The notes under the pieces are model-generated. The model worked only from the letters and a program-made list of their open reading frames with translations. It was not told the origin of the DNA and did not search any database. A program made the translations under genes and the position numbers. Shown here piece by piece: positions 47,827-56,270 of a stretch of DNA of 64,000 nt. Positions within the stretch are counted from its first letter, which is position 1, and each line of letters starts with the position of its first letter. The DNA is taken from the NCBI GenBank assembly GCA_029780115.1, contig JAKOZG010000004.1, positions 312,607 through 376,606 of the forward strand, written 5' to 3'. Origin of the DNA: Thermotogota bacterium. GTDB lineage: Bacteria; Thermotogota; Thermotogae; Petrotogales; Petrotogaceae.

Positions 47827-48381
47827 TTACTGGACTTTTTCTTTAATAAAATTTTCGATTCTAGTTTTTTTAACAATGATATGCGATATAACTGAATTAG
47901 CAAAAAACTTTATAAAATTAAAAAGTAGAACTAAATAAAAAAATGTTTGAATACTTAAACCAATGTTTTGAACAAATTGACTTGTGGGTAAATTTGTATA
48001 AATAGGGATAGCAACATAAAAGTTTAATAGAAATGCAACAACCCCTGTCATTATACAACCTAAAATGTAGGTCACCCAAATATTAATTTTTAATTTTTTC
48101 AAAGTAGTAAGAATAAAAATAAAGGTCGTACCAGTCAAGATATTCATCAAAATCCCTATTAGTCCGCCCTCGCCTGAGCGAAAAATAAACAAAAAGTTTT
48201 TAATTAACAAAGTAAAAAAACCAGGCAAAAAACCATAAATCAGTGTCACAACAAAAACCATGCAATCACTGGGATCAAATTTTAGAAAAGGAAGCAACGG
48301 TATTATAGGAAATTCTATGAAAGTTAATAAAAAAGCCAATGCTCCAAAAATACCAATTATTGCTACTTTTCTACTATTCAC
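47827..48381 (-). CDS. ECF transporter S component, RibU-like (putative riboflavin uptake)
   Basis: A 184-residue membrane protein with about six helices. AIIGIFGALAFLLTFIEFPI and LPFLKFDPSDCMVFVVTLIYG match the N-terminal half of RibU-type substrate-binding components of energy-coupling-factor transporters, where the L-x-FD-x-SD motif is typical. Such proteins bind a vitamin and use a shared ATPase module encoded elsewhere. Riboflavin is the likely but unproven substrate. It lies between rpmA and rplM with gaps of 2 and 13 bases, so it is expressed with ribosomal proteins. No FMN riboswitch precedes it. Confidence 0.78.
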   Translation of the reverse strand: MNSRKVAIIGIFGALAFLLTFIEFPIIPLLPFLKFDPSDCMVFVVTLIYGFLPGFFTLLIKNFLFIFRSGEGGLIGILMNILTGTTFIFILTTLKKLKINIWVTYILGCIMTGVVAFLLNFYVAIPIYTNLPTSQFVQNIGLSIQTFFYLVLLFNFIKFFANSVISHIIVKKTRIENFIKEKVQ

Positions 48382-48383
48382 TT

Positions 48384-48662
48384 TTAGTTCACTCTTTCAT
48401 TTTCATATACACTAACAAATTTCCTGTTGTTTCTATTTTCGAATTTAACATAACCATCGATTTTTGAATATAATGTGAAATCTCTACCCATACCCACATT
48501 TTTTCCAGGATGTATTTTGGTTCCTCTTTGTCTGACTATTATAGAACCTGCAGTTATTTTGTTACCTTCATGCGCTTTAACGCCTAAATATTTTGGATTA
48601 CTATCTTTTTTATTTTGATCTCCACGTTTTTTTGCTGCAAACAATTGTAGATTTATCTTCAT
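48384..48662 (-). CDS. rpmA: 50S ribosomal protein L27 with cleavable N-terminal extension
   Basis: A 92-residue protein whose mature N-terminus reaches the peptidyl transferase centre. It starts [16 protein letters not shown]: the extension with the LQLFA motif is the type removed by the Prp protease between Ala and the following residue (known in Staphylococcus). [21 protein letters not shown] is the usual core. The prp gene is immediately upstream. Confidence 0.97.
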   Translation of the reverse strand: MKINLQLFAAKKRGDQNKKDSNPKYLGVKAHEGNKITAGSIIVRQRGTKIHPGKNVGMGRDFTLYSKIDGYVKFENRNNRKFVSVYENERVN

Positions 48663-48665
48663 GTT

Positions 48666-48962
48666 TCATCTTACCTCCACTTTAAGATTTTTCGGGTAAT
48701 CTTTTGAAATGCTTATAAGACTTTCTAGCAAGTAGTGAAACAACATGTCGGATACTTCACATTTTTTAGAGGCTTTGATCAAAAGATAACCAGCGTTTTT
48801 TTCGTACTCCCCTAAACCTTCATTTTTTAGAATTTCTGCTACAAACTGCGTTAAAACACTTACCGCGCTACATACTATATCAGTTCCTGCTGATGCATAG
48901 GAAGAATGTCCTTTAATTTCCATTCTAGGAAGATCTCTTCCGTGGTAAGTTACTTCGATCAT
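48666..48962 (-). CDS. prp: Ribosomal-processing cysteine protease Prp
   Basis: A 98-residue protease that trims the N-terminus of L27. His19 (IKGHSSYA) and Cys31 (TDIVCSAVSVL) form the catalytic pair, spaced by 12 residues exactly as in the characterised Staphylococcus enzyme; Asp28 is also conserved. It lies between rplU and rpmA, 3 bases before rpmA, the standard arrangement in lineages with extended L27. Confidence 0.93.
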   Translation of the reverse strand: MIEVTYHGRDLPRMEIKGHSSYASAGTDIVCSAVSVLTQFVAEILKNEGLGEYEKNAGYLLIKASKKCEVSDMLFHYLLESLISISKDYPKNLKVEVR

Positions 48963-48970
48963 TTTATAAG

Positions 48971-49285
48971 CTACCCTTGAATATCTTTAACTTTTAAAGC
49001 AGTGTACTGTTGTCTATGTCCCATTTTTCTTCTATAGTTTTTTCTTCTTTTGAATTTTATTACATGAATTTTTCTGTCTTTACCATGTTCTAAAACTTCA
49101 GCTATTACTTTTGCTCCTTCAACATAGGGAGTACCAGTTTTTACTTCGTCATCCTGTTTTAACAAAATGACTTTATCCAAAATCAAGTCACTGCCAGGTT
49201 CAACATTTTTAACCTTTTCGGTATATATAACCTGATCTTTTTCTACTTTATACTGTTTACCGGCAAAATCTATTATAGCGTACAC
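48971..49285 (-). CDS. rplU: 50S ribosomal protein L21
   Basis: A 104-residue 23S-binding protein. [39 protein letters not shown] and [19 protein letters not shown] fit the family. GTG start after AGGAGGTG. First gene of a run that continues without a clear break through prp, rpmA, the RibU-like gene, rplM, rpsI, dnaG, rpoD and the helicase. Confidence 0.98.
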   Translation of the reverse strand: MYAIIDFAGKQYKVEKDQVIYTEKVKNVEPGSDLILDKVILLKQDDEVKTGTPYVEGAKVIAEVLEHGKDRKIHVIKFKRRKNYRRKMGHRQQYTALKVKDIQG

Positions 49286-49432
49286 GGGTACACCTCCTGA
49301 ATCTATTATGTAAATTTGATGATTTATAATAATTTTTTAGTTTGACATGACATAAATAATACAAAATTCACTTGGTAATTCTACCATTAAAATTATTTTA
49401 TGATATTAAAGTATTGTTAATTTTCGTAAAAA

Positions 49433-51529
49433 TTACCATAAACTCTTTTCTTTTAAAAAATTCTCAATTATTAGAGCTTGATCTGGATATATGTACAACA
49501 ATTGAATATACGCTTTTTTTAATTTTACAATTGAAGATTCATCAAGTTTTAAATCGTATAAATATTTTGACAAGTCAAATCCGTTTTGTATAAAAGCAAC
49601 TGGGTCTTCCAAAAAATCTATTAAATTTTCACTTTCCCATTTCCTAACTAAAATAACAACATCTGGGTATACATATTCTATCACATTTAGAGACTCATTT
49701 ATTTTACTTTTCATTTCATTTATTGAAAATTCATATTTAACAGAGTTTAAAAAATCAATTACATTTTCTCCTGTGGAAATAAATTCAATAGGATTGTCAA
49801 AAAAAGAAATCTTCTTTTTGGTTGTTTCCAAAGAGGCGTACAAAGGAACATCTTTTGACGTGCTTAGGTATAATATTGAATTTGCTATGTTTTTACTAAT
49901 CGGAACTGCTGATGAAGAAGACAAAAGATTTTCTCCTTCTACCATTACTGAAAAAATGTGTCCACCAGTAAAGCCTATAAACCACGCAGCCGTGTCAGAT
50001 GTCCCTGTTTTTCCGTGTAAATCTAAATCAGGAACATTTGCACTTTTCCCTGTTCCTTCTGTTACAACTTCTCTTAAAATCGAATTCATTTGACTGTAGG
50101 TTTTGTTCGATATTGAATTAATTTTTCTTTCAATTTTAGGATATTTTTTATAAATTAAGTTTCCTTTTCTATCATATACTTCTGCAATAACGTAAGAAGC
50201 GGGAATTATTCCATAATTAGGGAAAATTGAATAAGCTTTTGCTAATTCATAAGGACTTGTTTCTAGCGTTCCTAAAGAAAGGGTTAAATCATCAGAATAT
50301 ACACCTTTTATTCCAACTTCATTTAAAAGGAAATTTTTTATAGTTTCAATAGATTGTTGGGGAGAAATATCTATGTGCATAGCTAAATATATTGAGGGAA
50401 TATTAATGGAATTTATAAGCGCTTCTTTTAAGGTTACACTTCCTCTATAAGTTTTATCATAGTTTTGGGGTTCCCAGTCGCCAAATTTCATTGGATAATC
50501 TGGCAAAATAGTTTTTTCATCATATCCTTTTTCAAGGGCTAAGATGTAGTAAAAAGGTTTTATACTTGAACCAATCTGTTTATTAGAATAAAAAACATTG
50601 TATTCTCCACCCCAAAAACTTAGTATTTCACCTGTTTTGTTGTTTAAGACGATAGCAGAAGAGTTTTCATCTAAAGTTACTGAATCAAAAAGACTTTTGT
50701 TGTAAGTAGTTTTGATAGTGTATCCACCGCCTTTTAAACCAATTAACTCTTCTTCTTTCTTGACTCTATACACTAAATTTAGATATCTTTCATTGTACGA
50801 TTGGGGATAGAAAATTAGGTCTTCTATTTTTTTACCTATTTCGTCTCTTGTTTCGAGGGTAAAAAAGCTGTCTGGCAAAGAGTTTAGCACAATCCCTGCT
50901 TGTGCCTTCGCCCTCTGAGGATATTTATAGGGATTATAGATTTCAGGTCCATTTACTATTCCTATTAATACTAATATTTCCTCTGTTGAAAGATCTTGAA
51001 CATCTTTTCCAAAGTATCTTTGAGCAGCAGCACCTACACCTGAAATATCATTTCCAAGATATACACTATTGAGATAAGCTTCCAATATCTCTTCTTTTGT
51101 ATAAGATCGCTCTAAGAAAAAGGCTAACATCATATCCATTATCTTTCTTTTTATGTTTCTTTCATTACTTAGGTAAACTGTTTTAGCCAATTGCTGAGTA
51201 ATAGTACTACCTCCCTGTACTATTGATAAATGCTTTATGTTGATTAAAGCTGCTCTTGTAAGGGCTTTAATGTTTATTCCATTGTGTTCAAAAAATTCTC
51301 TATCCTCAGACCACAAAATACTGTATATTAATTCGTTAGGAATGTCTTCTAATTTTATATATTTATATTTTGTTGGAAGGATAAATTGGTTATTATCGAA
51401 TAAATAGGTATTATAATTAGAATTAACCAGAAATATGGACATTGTGTTGTGATAAAAATTATTAACATATAAAAATAAAGCAAAAAAAATAGATAAACCA
51501 ATAACTAAACCAACTATGAAACTTTTAAT
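49433..51529 (-). CDS. Class A penicillin-binding protein (peptidoglycan glycosyltransferase/transpeptidase), AUU start
   Basis: A 698-residue peptidoglycan synthase. An N-terminal membrane anchor (about residues 4-22) leads to a GT51 domain with WSEDREFFEHNG (catalytic Glu near 75) and GGSTITQQLAKTVYL, then a transpeptidase domain with SSIKPF (SxxK), NSINIP (SxN) and HGKTGTSDTAAWF (KTG). The first ATG (51442) would cut off the membrane anchor and has no ribosome binding site. In the same frame an ATT at 51529 lies 7 bases after a perfect GGAGGTG and restores the anchor, so I take it as start; ATC 51532 is an alternative. No ATG, GTG or TTG lies between. Confidence 0.93.
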   Translation of the reverse strand: MKSFIVGLVIGLSIFFALFLYVNNFYHNTMSIFLVNSNYNTYLFDNNQFILPTKYKYIKLEDIPNELIYSILWSEDREFFEHNGINIKALTRAALINIKHLSIVQGGSTITQQLAKTVYLSNERNIKRKIMDMMLAFFLERSYTKEEILEAYLNSVYLGNDISGVGAAAQRYFGKDVQDLSTEEILVLIGIVNGPEIYNPYKYPQRAKAQAGIVLNSLPDSFFTLETRDEIGKKIEDLIFYPQSYNERYLNLVYRVKKEEELIGLKGGGYTIKTTYNKSLFDSVTLDENSSAIVLNNKTGEILSFWGGEYNVFYSNKQIGSSIKPFYYILALEKGYDEKTILPDYPMKFGDWEPQNYDKTYRGSVTLKEALINSINIPSIYLAMHIDISPQQSIETIKNFLLNEVGIKGVYSDDLTLSLGTLETSPYELAKAYSIFPNYGIIPASYVIAEVYDRKGNLIYKKYPKIERKINSISNKTYSQMNSILREVVTEGTGKSANVPDLDLHGKTGTSDTAAWFIGFTGGHIFSVMVEGENLLSSSSAVPISKNIANSILYLSTSKDVPLYASLETTKKKISFFDNPIEFISTGENVIDFLNSVKYEFSINEMKSKINESLNVIEYVYPDVVILVRKWESENLIDFLEDPVAFIQNGFDLSKYLYDLKLDESSIVKLKKAYIQLLYIYPDQALIIENFLKEKSLW

Positions 51530-52067
51530 GATCGCACACCTCCAGACTTTTAATATTCTAGATATTTTGAATTTCTGAGAATTATTTTTATTAAATTTAT
51601 GTTTTTAGATACCTTCTTGATTCAAAACTTTGCATAACCTGAATTTTATTTACATGTTCTATATTTTAAAGCAGGAAATAGAATGGACTGTGTCGCGCTG
51701 GATCCATAAAATAAAAGTTTGTTTTAGGTGTAGAGATGCTCTATACGATTGTTTTTAGATTTCCAAAACTAACAAGGCTAATTACTAATCCATTTAAATC
51801 AAGAATTGATTTTAAAAATTTCTCCATTTTTAGAGAAACTGTTTAATTTTGAAGAAAGATTTTTTCATAATATCATATCATAAATAAAAAAGAAAGGTTT
51901 GAGTAATTCTAAAAATTATTGAAATTATGATAAAATAATAAAAACACACAAAAATTCTTTATTCTTGGACATAAACATATTCTATATTGAATTTCTTGTA
52001 AAACATTGTTAGAATAATTTATACATAATTTACAAAATCACTCGCTTCTGATTTTCTTTGATATATG

Positions 52068-52081
52068 CTTTAATATTAAAG
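52068..52081. promoter_or_regulatory. 14-bp perfect palindrome CTTTAATATTAAAG
   Basis: An exact palindrome 7 bases before the small open frame at 52089 and about 180 bases before yebC. A candidate operator, though AT-rich palindromes can be fortuitous. Confidence 0.3.
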
Positions 52082-52088
52082 AAATTGA

Positions 52089-52193
52089 ATGAGCATTAAA
52101 GTTGATACATCTAGTTTTTTGGAGGCAATGAGTCAAGCCTTATTCTTTGTACGTGATAAAATTATATCTTACTTGGTTCTAAGAGAATATTAA
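52089..52193 (+). CDS. Possible 34-residue small protein or gene remnant
   Basis: ATG 52089 to TAA 52193 encodes a peptide beginning MSIKVDTSSFLEAMSQALFF. The pattern S-x-FL-x-AMSQAL followed by V-x-D-x-I recalls the N-terminal helix of HD/HD-GYP phosphohydrolases, but the rest of such a protein is absent in every frame. No strong ribosome binding site precedes the first ATG; an internal ATG (52128) has GGAGG only two bases away. It may be a remnant of a deleted gene, a real microprotein, or chance. Confidence 0.3.
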   Translation: MSIKVDTSSFLEAMSQALFFVRDKIISYLVLREY

Positions 52194-52262
52194 ATAACTG
52201 TGTATGAATTGTTGTAAAAACTTTTTTGATATCGAAAACCAATTTTTAGGAGGTTGAATATT

Positions 52263-53018
52263 ATGTCTGGACACAATAAATGGGCAAATATTAAGGCTAG
52301 AAAAACTGTTCAAGACGCAAAAAGATCAAAAATGTTTACGAAGCTTATAAGAGAAATTACTATAGCAGCTAGAGAAGGCGGAGGAGATCCAGAGTCTAAT
52401 CCAAGATTAAGAACAGCCATAGAAAATGCTAAAGCTGCTAATATGCCCAAAGATAAAATAGAAGCTGCTATAAAGAAAGGTACAGGCGGAGCTGGCGGAG
52501 AAGAGCTTTTCGAAATAATGTATGAAGCTTATGCTCCAGGAGGAGTAGCTTTACTTATCTCTGTGGTGACTGACAATAAGAACCGAGCAGCTCAGGAAAT
52601 ACGTCATATTTTGTCAAAACATGGAGGTACTCTGGCAGAATCTGGATCAGTTGCTTGGAATTTTGAACGAAAAGGTTTAATCACCATTCCAAAAGAGGAA
52701 GTTGAAGATCTTGAAGAAGTGTTACTTCTGGCAATTGAAGCCGGTGCTGAAGATATTGATGAAGATACAGATCCAATTGAAATAATAACTTCACCTGAAA
52801 ATCTAACTTCGGTAAGAAAAGTTTTAAAAGAAGCTGGATATACTGTGAGGGAACAGTTAACCTACTTACCAAAAACAACTGTTAAAGTATCCGATGAAGA
52901 TGCAGAAAGAGTTATTAAATTATTAGAAGCACTTGATGAAATGGATGATGTTCAGGAAGTATATGGTAATTATGACATTAATGATGAGGTAATGGAGCGG
53001 TTAGCTGCTAATTTGTAA
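52263..53018 (+). CDS. yebC: YebC/PmpR family protein (TACO1-like)
   Basis: A 251-residue protein of the YebC family, described as a transcriptional regulator and, more recently, as a ribosome-associated factor. [25 protein letters not shown] at the start, [20 protein letters not shown] and the final VQEVYGNYD are diagnostic. ATG 52263 lies 9 bases after AGGAGG; the in-frame TTG at 52254 abuts it and is rejected. A strong hairpin follows the stop. Confidence 0.96.
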   Translation: MSGHNKWANIKARKTVQDAKRSKMFTKLIREITIAAREGGGDPESNPRLRTAIENAKAANMPKDKIEAAIKKGTGGAGGEELFEIMYEAYAPGGVALLISVVTDNKNRAAQEIRHILSKHGGTLAESGSVAWNFERKGLITIPKEEVEDLEEVLLLAIEAGAEDIDEDTDPIEIITSPENLTSVRKVLKEAGYTVREQLTYLPKTTVKVSDEDAERVIKLLEALDEMDDVQEVYGNYDINDEVMERLAANL

Positions 53019-53029
53019 GTTATAAGCTT

Positions 53030-53063
53030 GTAAAGAGCGGGGACCTTATGGCCCCCTCTTTAC
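53030..53063 (+). promoter_or_regulatory. Strong hairpin between yebC and the next gene, with an alternative partner
   Basis: GTAAAGAGCGGGGACC pairs with GGCCCCCTCTTTAC around a TTAT loop (14 pairs, two bulges). There is no T-run after it, so it is a poor terminator. The right-arm tip TCTTTAC (53057-53063) can pair instead with a second GTAAAGA (53075-53081) that abuts the next gene's ribosome binding site (AAAGGAG, 53082-53088). Confidence 0.55.
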
Positions 53064-53092
53064 CTATAATTCTTGTAAAGAAAGGAGAAAAA

Positions 53093-53851
53093 ATGAGTAA
53101 ATTTTTTTTAAATACTTTAATTATTTTTATATTTTTTATAGTTTGCTCTATATCTTTTTCTTCTTCTGGAGAAGTATCTATTTTAACCGACTTTACTCCC
53201 ATTTTGAAAAATGAATTTATTTTTGATTTGAAATTAAAAGATATTTATGAAGGGAACATTCATTTTGATTTTGAATTAGGTGAGGATTACATCAGTGTCA
53301 GCGAAATAAACGAGATTGTGAATTATTTTAAATTATATCAACCTGGTTTTGAAATCTCTTATAGGAATCCAATGGATAGGAAAGATCCATACTTTTTGGT
53401 TGAAAATAATTCTGGATTCATGATGATTTTAGATGATTTTGTTAATCTTTCGTTTAATGGACTTAATTTTGGTATAGTTTTTACAGAATCTTTTCTAACA
53501 ATCTCTTATTGGAATAAGTTAATCGATCTTTCTCAATCTAAAGTAGGAATTACTCTTTCTTTCCCAAACAATTTTGGAATCACCTTCGGTTTTGAAGAAA
53601 AATTAAAATATTATTTTAAGGCAGGAGATTTACTATTTTCTCTTAATAAGAGATCGTTGGATTCTGTTTACATTTTAAATAAAGATTTTCGCCTGGAATA
53701 TCATGCCGAAGACGGAAAACTTATCGTAAATTCTATATTTTTCGACAAAAATGAAAAGAACTTTTATTTCAGAATACCTCTTAATAAATCATTGTATTTA
53801 ACTTATTCAAATCTTGGTTTTGGCGTAACTTTTTACTTCGATTTGTATTAG
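53093..53851 (+). CDS. Predicted secreted beta-rich protein
   Basis: A 252-residue protein with a signal peptide (hydrophobic core about residues 6-22, then SFSSSGEV). The mature part is built of strands rich in Phe, Asn and Tyr and ends in the aromatic strand LGFGVTFYFDLY, as in outer-membrane barrels. No family recognised. ATG 53093 follows AAAGGAG; the open frame extends 15 codons upstream through the hairpin region and is not used. It lies between yebC and cheR in one orientation. Confidence 0.72.
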   Translation: MSKFFLNTLIIFIFFIVCSISFSSSGEVSILTDFTPILKNEFIFDLKLKDIYEGNIHFDFELGEDYISVSEINEIVNYFKLYQPGFEISYRNPMDRKDPYFLVENNSGFMMILDDFVNLSFNGLNFGIVFTESFLTISYWNKLIDLSQSKVGITLSFPNNFGITFGFEEKLKYYFKAGDLLFSLNKRSLDSVYILNKDFRLEYHAEDGKLIVNSIFFDKNEKNFYFRIPLNKSLYLTYSNLGFGVTFYFDLY

Positions 53852-53887
53852 ACAATTTATAAAAATAATTTAGCAAGAGGGATGTAG

Positions 53888-54700
53888 ATGAATGAATATT
53901 ATATTTCACAATTCGATGACAAAGACTATGAACTTTTTTTACAAAACCTGATAAAACATTTTGATTTAGATCTTCGTGGGTACAAGCAGCACAGATTAAG
54001 GAGACGAACGGACATCTTACTTAAAAAGTATAACCTTAAATCTTACAGTGAGTACTTTGAACTCCTTAAGAAAGATAGAGAAAAATGGGATGAGTTTTTG
54101 AATAAACTTACAATAAACGTCACAGAATTTTTTAGGAATCCTGATAAATGGGTGTTTTTAAAAAATAATATTTTGCCTGAAATAATTAAAGAGGATAACG
54201 GTAAAATAAAAGCATGGAGTGCCGGGTGTTCTACAGGAGAAGAACCATATACATTAGCGATTATTTTAGATATATTAGGAGTTCTACGTTCTAGTACCAT
54301 TATAGGTGGAGATTTTGATGAAGATGCGCTAGAAAAAGCGAAGTTGGGAGTTTATCCTGAAAAAAGTCTGGTAAATGTACCCGAAAACATCAAACTGAAA
54401 TATTTTAAAAAAGTGGATGAAGATAAATATGAAATTATTGAACGAATTAAAAAAAGAGTTGACTTCAAAAAAGTTAATTTACTTTTAGATGATTTTGATA
54501 AAAACTTTGATTTAATAATATGTAGAAATGTTGTTATATATTTCGATATGGAAGCAAAAGATAAACTTTACAATAAATTTTATGAATCTTTAAAGCCTGG
54601 TGGAGTTTTATTTGTAGGTTCAACAGAAAGAATATTTAATTATAAAGAAATAGGTTTTTCGTCTATAGCCCCATTTTTCTACAAAAAAGAAAAGAAATGA
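53888..54700 (+). CDS. cheR: Chemotaxis protein methyltransferase CheR
   Basis: A 270-residue enzyme that methylates glutamates of chemoreceptors with S-adenosylmethionine. The N-terminal helical domain (residues 1-75; GYKQHRLRRRTDIL) precedes TINVTEFFRNPDKW and the SAM-binding motif WSAGCSTGEEPYTLA (110-124); FDLIICRNVVIYFD and LKPGGVLFVGSTE follow. No TPR extension. Its separation from other chemotaxis genes is notable. ATG follows AGAGGGATG-type sequence at 53877-53885. Confidence 0.95.
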   Translation: MNEYYISQFDDKDYELFLQNLIKHFDLDLRGYKQHRLRRRTDILLKKYNLKSYSEYFELLKKDREKWDEFLNKLTINVTEFFRNPDKWVFLKNNILPEIIKEDNGKIKAWSAGCSTGEEPYTLAIILDILGVLRSSTIIGGDFDEDALEKAKLGVYPEKSLVNVPENIKLKYFKKVDEDKYEIIERIKKRVDFKKVNLLLDDFDKNFDLIICRNVVIYFDMEAKDKLYNKFYESLKPGGVLFVGSTERIFNYKEIGFSSIAPFFYKKEKK

Positions 54701-54716
54701 GGAGGAAAATCAATTA

Positions 54717-55769
54717 ATGGATAAGATCAAAACTATGACTATGGAATGGACTGGTAACAGTTTAATATTTATAGATCAAAGATTTTTGCCTTTAGAGGAA
54801 ATTTATGTTGAATGTAAAACCTATCAAGATGTTGCCAAATCAATAAAAGATATGGTAGTTAGAGGAGCCCCGGCAATAGGTGCGAGTGCTGCATTTGGTT
54901 ATGTACTAGGTGCCAAACAAAATCAGCATTATAATGAAAAGGATAGGTTTTTCCAAGAAATGCAAAATGTAAAAAAAGTACTCGGTGGAACCCGTCCTAC
55001 TGCTGTTAATTTATTTTGGGCTTTGAATAGAATGGAAAAAGTTATGGAAGATAATTTAGAAGAAAAAAATGTAAAAGAGATCATAGATATTCTAGAAAAA
55101 GAAGCCTTAAACATTGCTTATGAAGATATAGAGATCAATAAAGCAATAGGAAGGAACGGTGAAAAGCTTTTAGATGATGGGGATGCCGTTTTAACTCATT
55201 GCAATGCGGGTGCTCTTGCTACTGTTGATTATGGGACTGCGTTGGGAGTGATAAGAGCAGCGGTTGAAAATGGGAAGAGAATACATGTTTATGTTGATGA
55301 AACACGTCCTTATCTTCAAGGAGCAAGACTGACTGTGTGGGAGCTAATGAAGAGTGGCATAAAAACGACACTTATTTCTGATAATATGGCAGGATGGGTC
55401 ATGAAGCAACAAAAGATTAACGCTGTAATAGTAGGTGCAGATAGGATTGCACGAAATGGAGACTTTGCTAATAAGATAGGAACATATTCAGTTGCTGTTT
55501 TAGCTAAAAAGCACGGAATACCCTTTTATGTTGCTGCCCCCTTATCTACCATAGATATAGAAACTGAAAATGGTAATGCAATACCAATTGAAGAAAGAAA
55601 TAAAGATGAAGTAAGGTTTTGCTATAAAACAAGAGTTGTAAGAGATGATGTTGATGTTTATAATCCAGCATTTGATGTAACACCCCACGAATTAGTTACT
55701 GCAATAATAACAGAAAAAGGTGTCATTAGACAACCTTATGAAAAAAATATACCATCTCTTTTTGTATAA
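54717..55769 (+). CDS. mtnA: Methylthioribose-1-phosphate isomerase
   Basis: A 350-residue enzyme of the eIF2B-related family that converts methylthioribose 1-phosphate to methylthioribulose 1-phosphate in methionine salvage. VVRGAPAIGASAAFGY (48-62), Cys162 (THCNAGALATVDYG) and Asp242 (VGADRIARNGDFANKIGTY) correspond to the known catalytic pair. Begins 16 bases after cheR, with AGGAGGAAAA upstream. The amidohydrolase at 19033 could act earlier in the same pathway; no further salvage genes are in the window. Confidence 0.95.
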   Translation: MDKIKTMTMEWTGNSLIFIDQRFLPLEEIYVECKTYQDVAKSIKDMVVRGAPAIGASAAFGYVLGAKQNQHYNEKDRFFQEMQNVKKVLGGTRPTAVNLFWALNRMEKVMEDNLEEKNVKEIIDILEKEALNIAYEDIEINKAIGRNGEKLLDDGDAVLTHCNAGALATVDYGTALGVIRAAVENGKRIHVYVDETRPYLQGARLTVWELMKSGIKTTLISDNMAGWVMKQQKINAVIVGADRIARNGDFANKIGTYSVAVLAKKHGIPFYVAAPLSTIDIETENGNAIPIEERNKDEVRFCYKTRVVRDDVDVYNPAFDVTPHELVTAIITEKGVIRQPYEKNIPSLFV

Positions 55770-55802
55770 AAATCTCATATTTTTAGATTTTGGAGGAAAG
55801 CA

Positions 55803-56270
55803 TTGAAAATCCTATTGTTGAGCGATTTGCATATACCAACAAGATGCGATATAGATAGATTGAAAGCTATCAATTTTGATGTATATGATCAAATATTTCT
55901 GACAGGCGATATAACCTCTGTTGATGTATTAGATTTCTTGGATAATCAAAGACCTATATTACAAGTCGTCCATGGCAACATGGACGACTTGTATATTAAA
56001 AATAAATTACCACAAAAAGTCGTTATAGAATTGTATGGAAAAACTTTTGGATTAATTCATGGACACCAAACTGGAGTGGCCATTCCTGAAAAATTAATAA
56101 AATATTTTAATGAAAAACTGGATGTGCTAGTTTTTGGACATACGCACTTTCAAGAAAAATACCATAAGAGTAGTACTATTTTTATAAATCCAGGCGCCTT
56201 TTGTGAGGGCTATCATGGAGAGATTGAGATGGATGAAATAAACTTCCGGATTAGTTTACTTCACCTCTAA
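55803..56270 (+). CDS. Metallophosphoesterase, YfcE/MJ0936 family
   Basis: A 155-residue calcineurin-like phosphodiesterase. Metal ligands are all visible: DLH at the start (LLLSDLHIP), GD (LTGDIT), GN (VHGNMDD), HGH (LIHGHQ) and GHTH (VFGHTHF). The physiological substrate is unknown; relatives hydrolyse phosphodiester model compounds. Starts at TTG 55803 after GGAGGAAAG. The HGNMDD codons lie in a perfect 15-bp hairpin. Its last 15 bases overlap the convergent macroglobulin gene. Confidence 0.92.
   Translation: MKILLLSDLHIPTRCDIDRLKAINFDVYDQIFLTGDITSVDVLDFLDNQRPILQVVHGNMDDLYIKNKLPQKVVIELYGKTFGLIHGHQTGVAIPEKLIKYFNEKLDVLVFGHTHFQEKYHKSSTIFINPGAFCEGYHGEIEMDEINFRISLLHL
55960..55993 (+). repeat. 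15-bp perfect hairpin with GCAA loop inside the phosphoesterase gene
   Basis: TACAAGTCGTCCATG (55960-55974) and CATGGACGACTTGTA (55979-55993) are exact reverse complements around GCAA, a GNRA tetraloop. It encodes part of the active-site segment VVHGNMDDLY. No T-run follows on either strand, so it is not a normal terminator. Confidence 0.8.

Larger units (their letters stand above)
51530..52253. other. Long AT-rich intergenic region with a palindrome and a small open frame
   Basis: The 720 bases between the divergent penicillin-binding protein and yebC genes contain no RNA gene that I recognise. Features seen are a 14-bp perfect palindrome (52068-52081), a 34-codon open frame (52089-52193) and TGATAAAAT near 51929, an extended -10-like sequence. 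The segment 51650-51900 shows nothing definite. Confidence 0.55.

Noticed and set aside
48384-48395. FMN riboswitch before the RibU-like gene
   Set aside because: The upstream gene rpmA ends two bases before it, leaving no room, and no flavin-aptamer core was seen before rplU.
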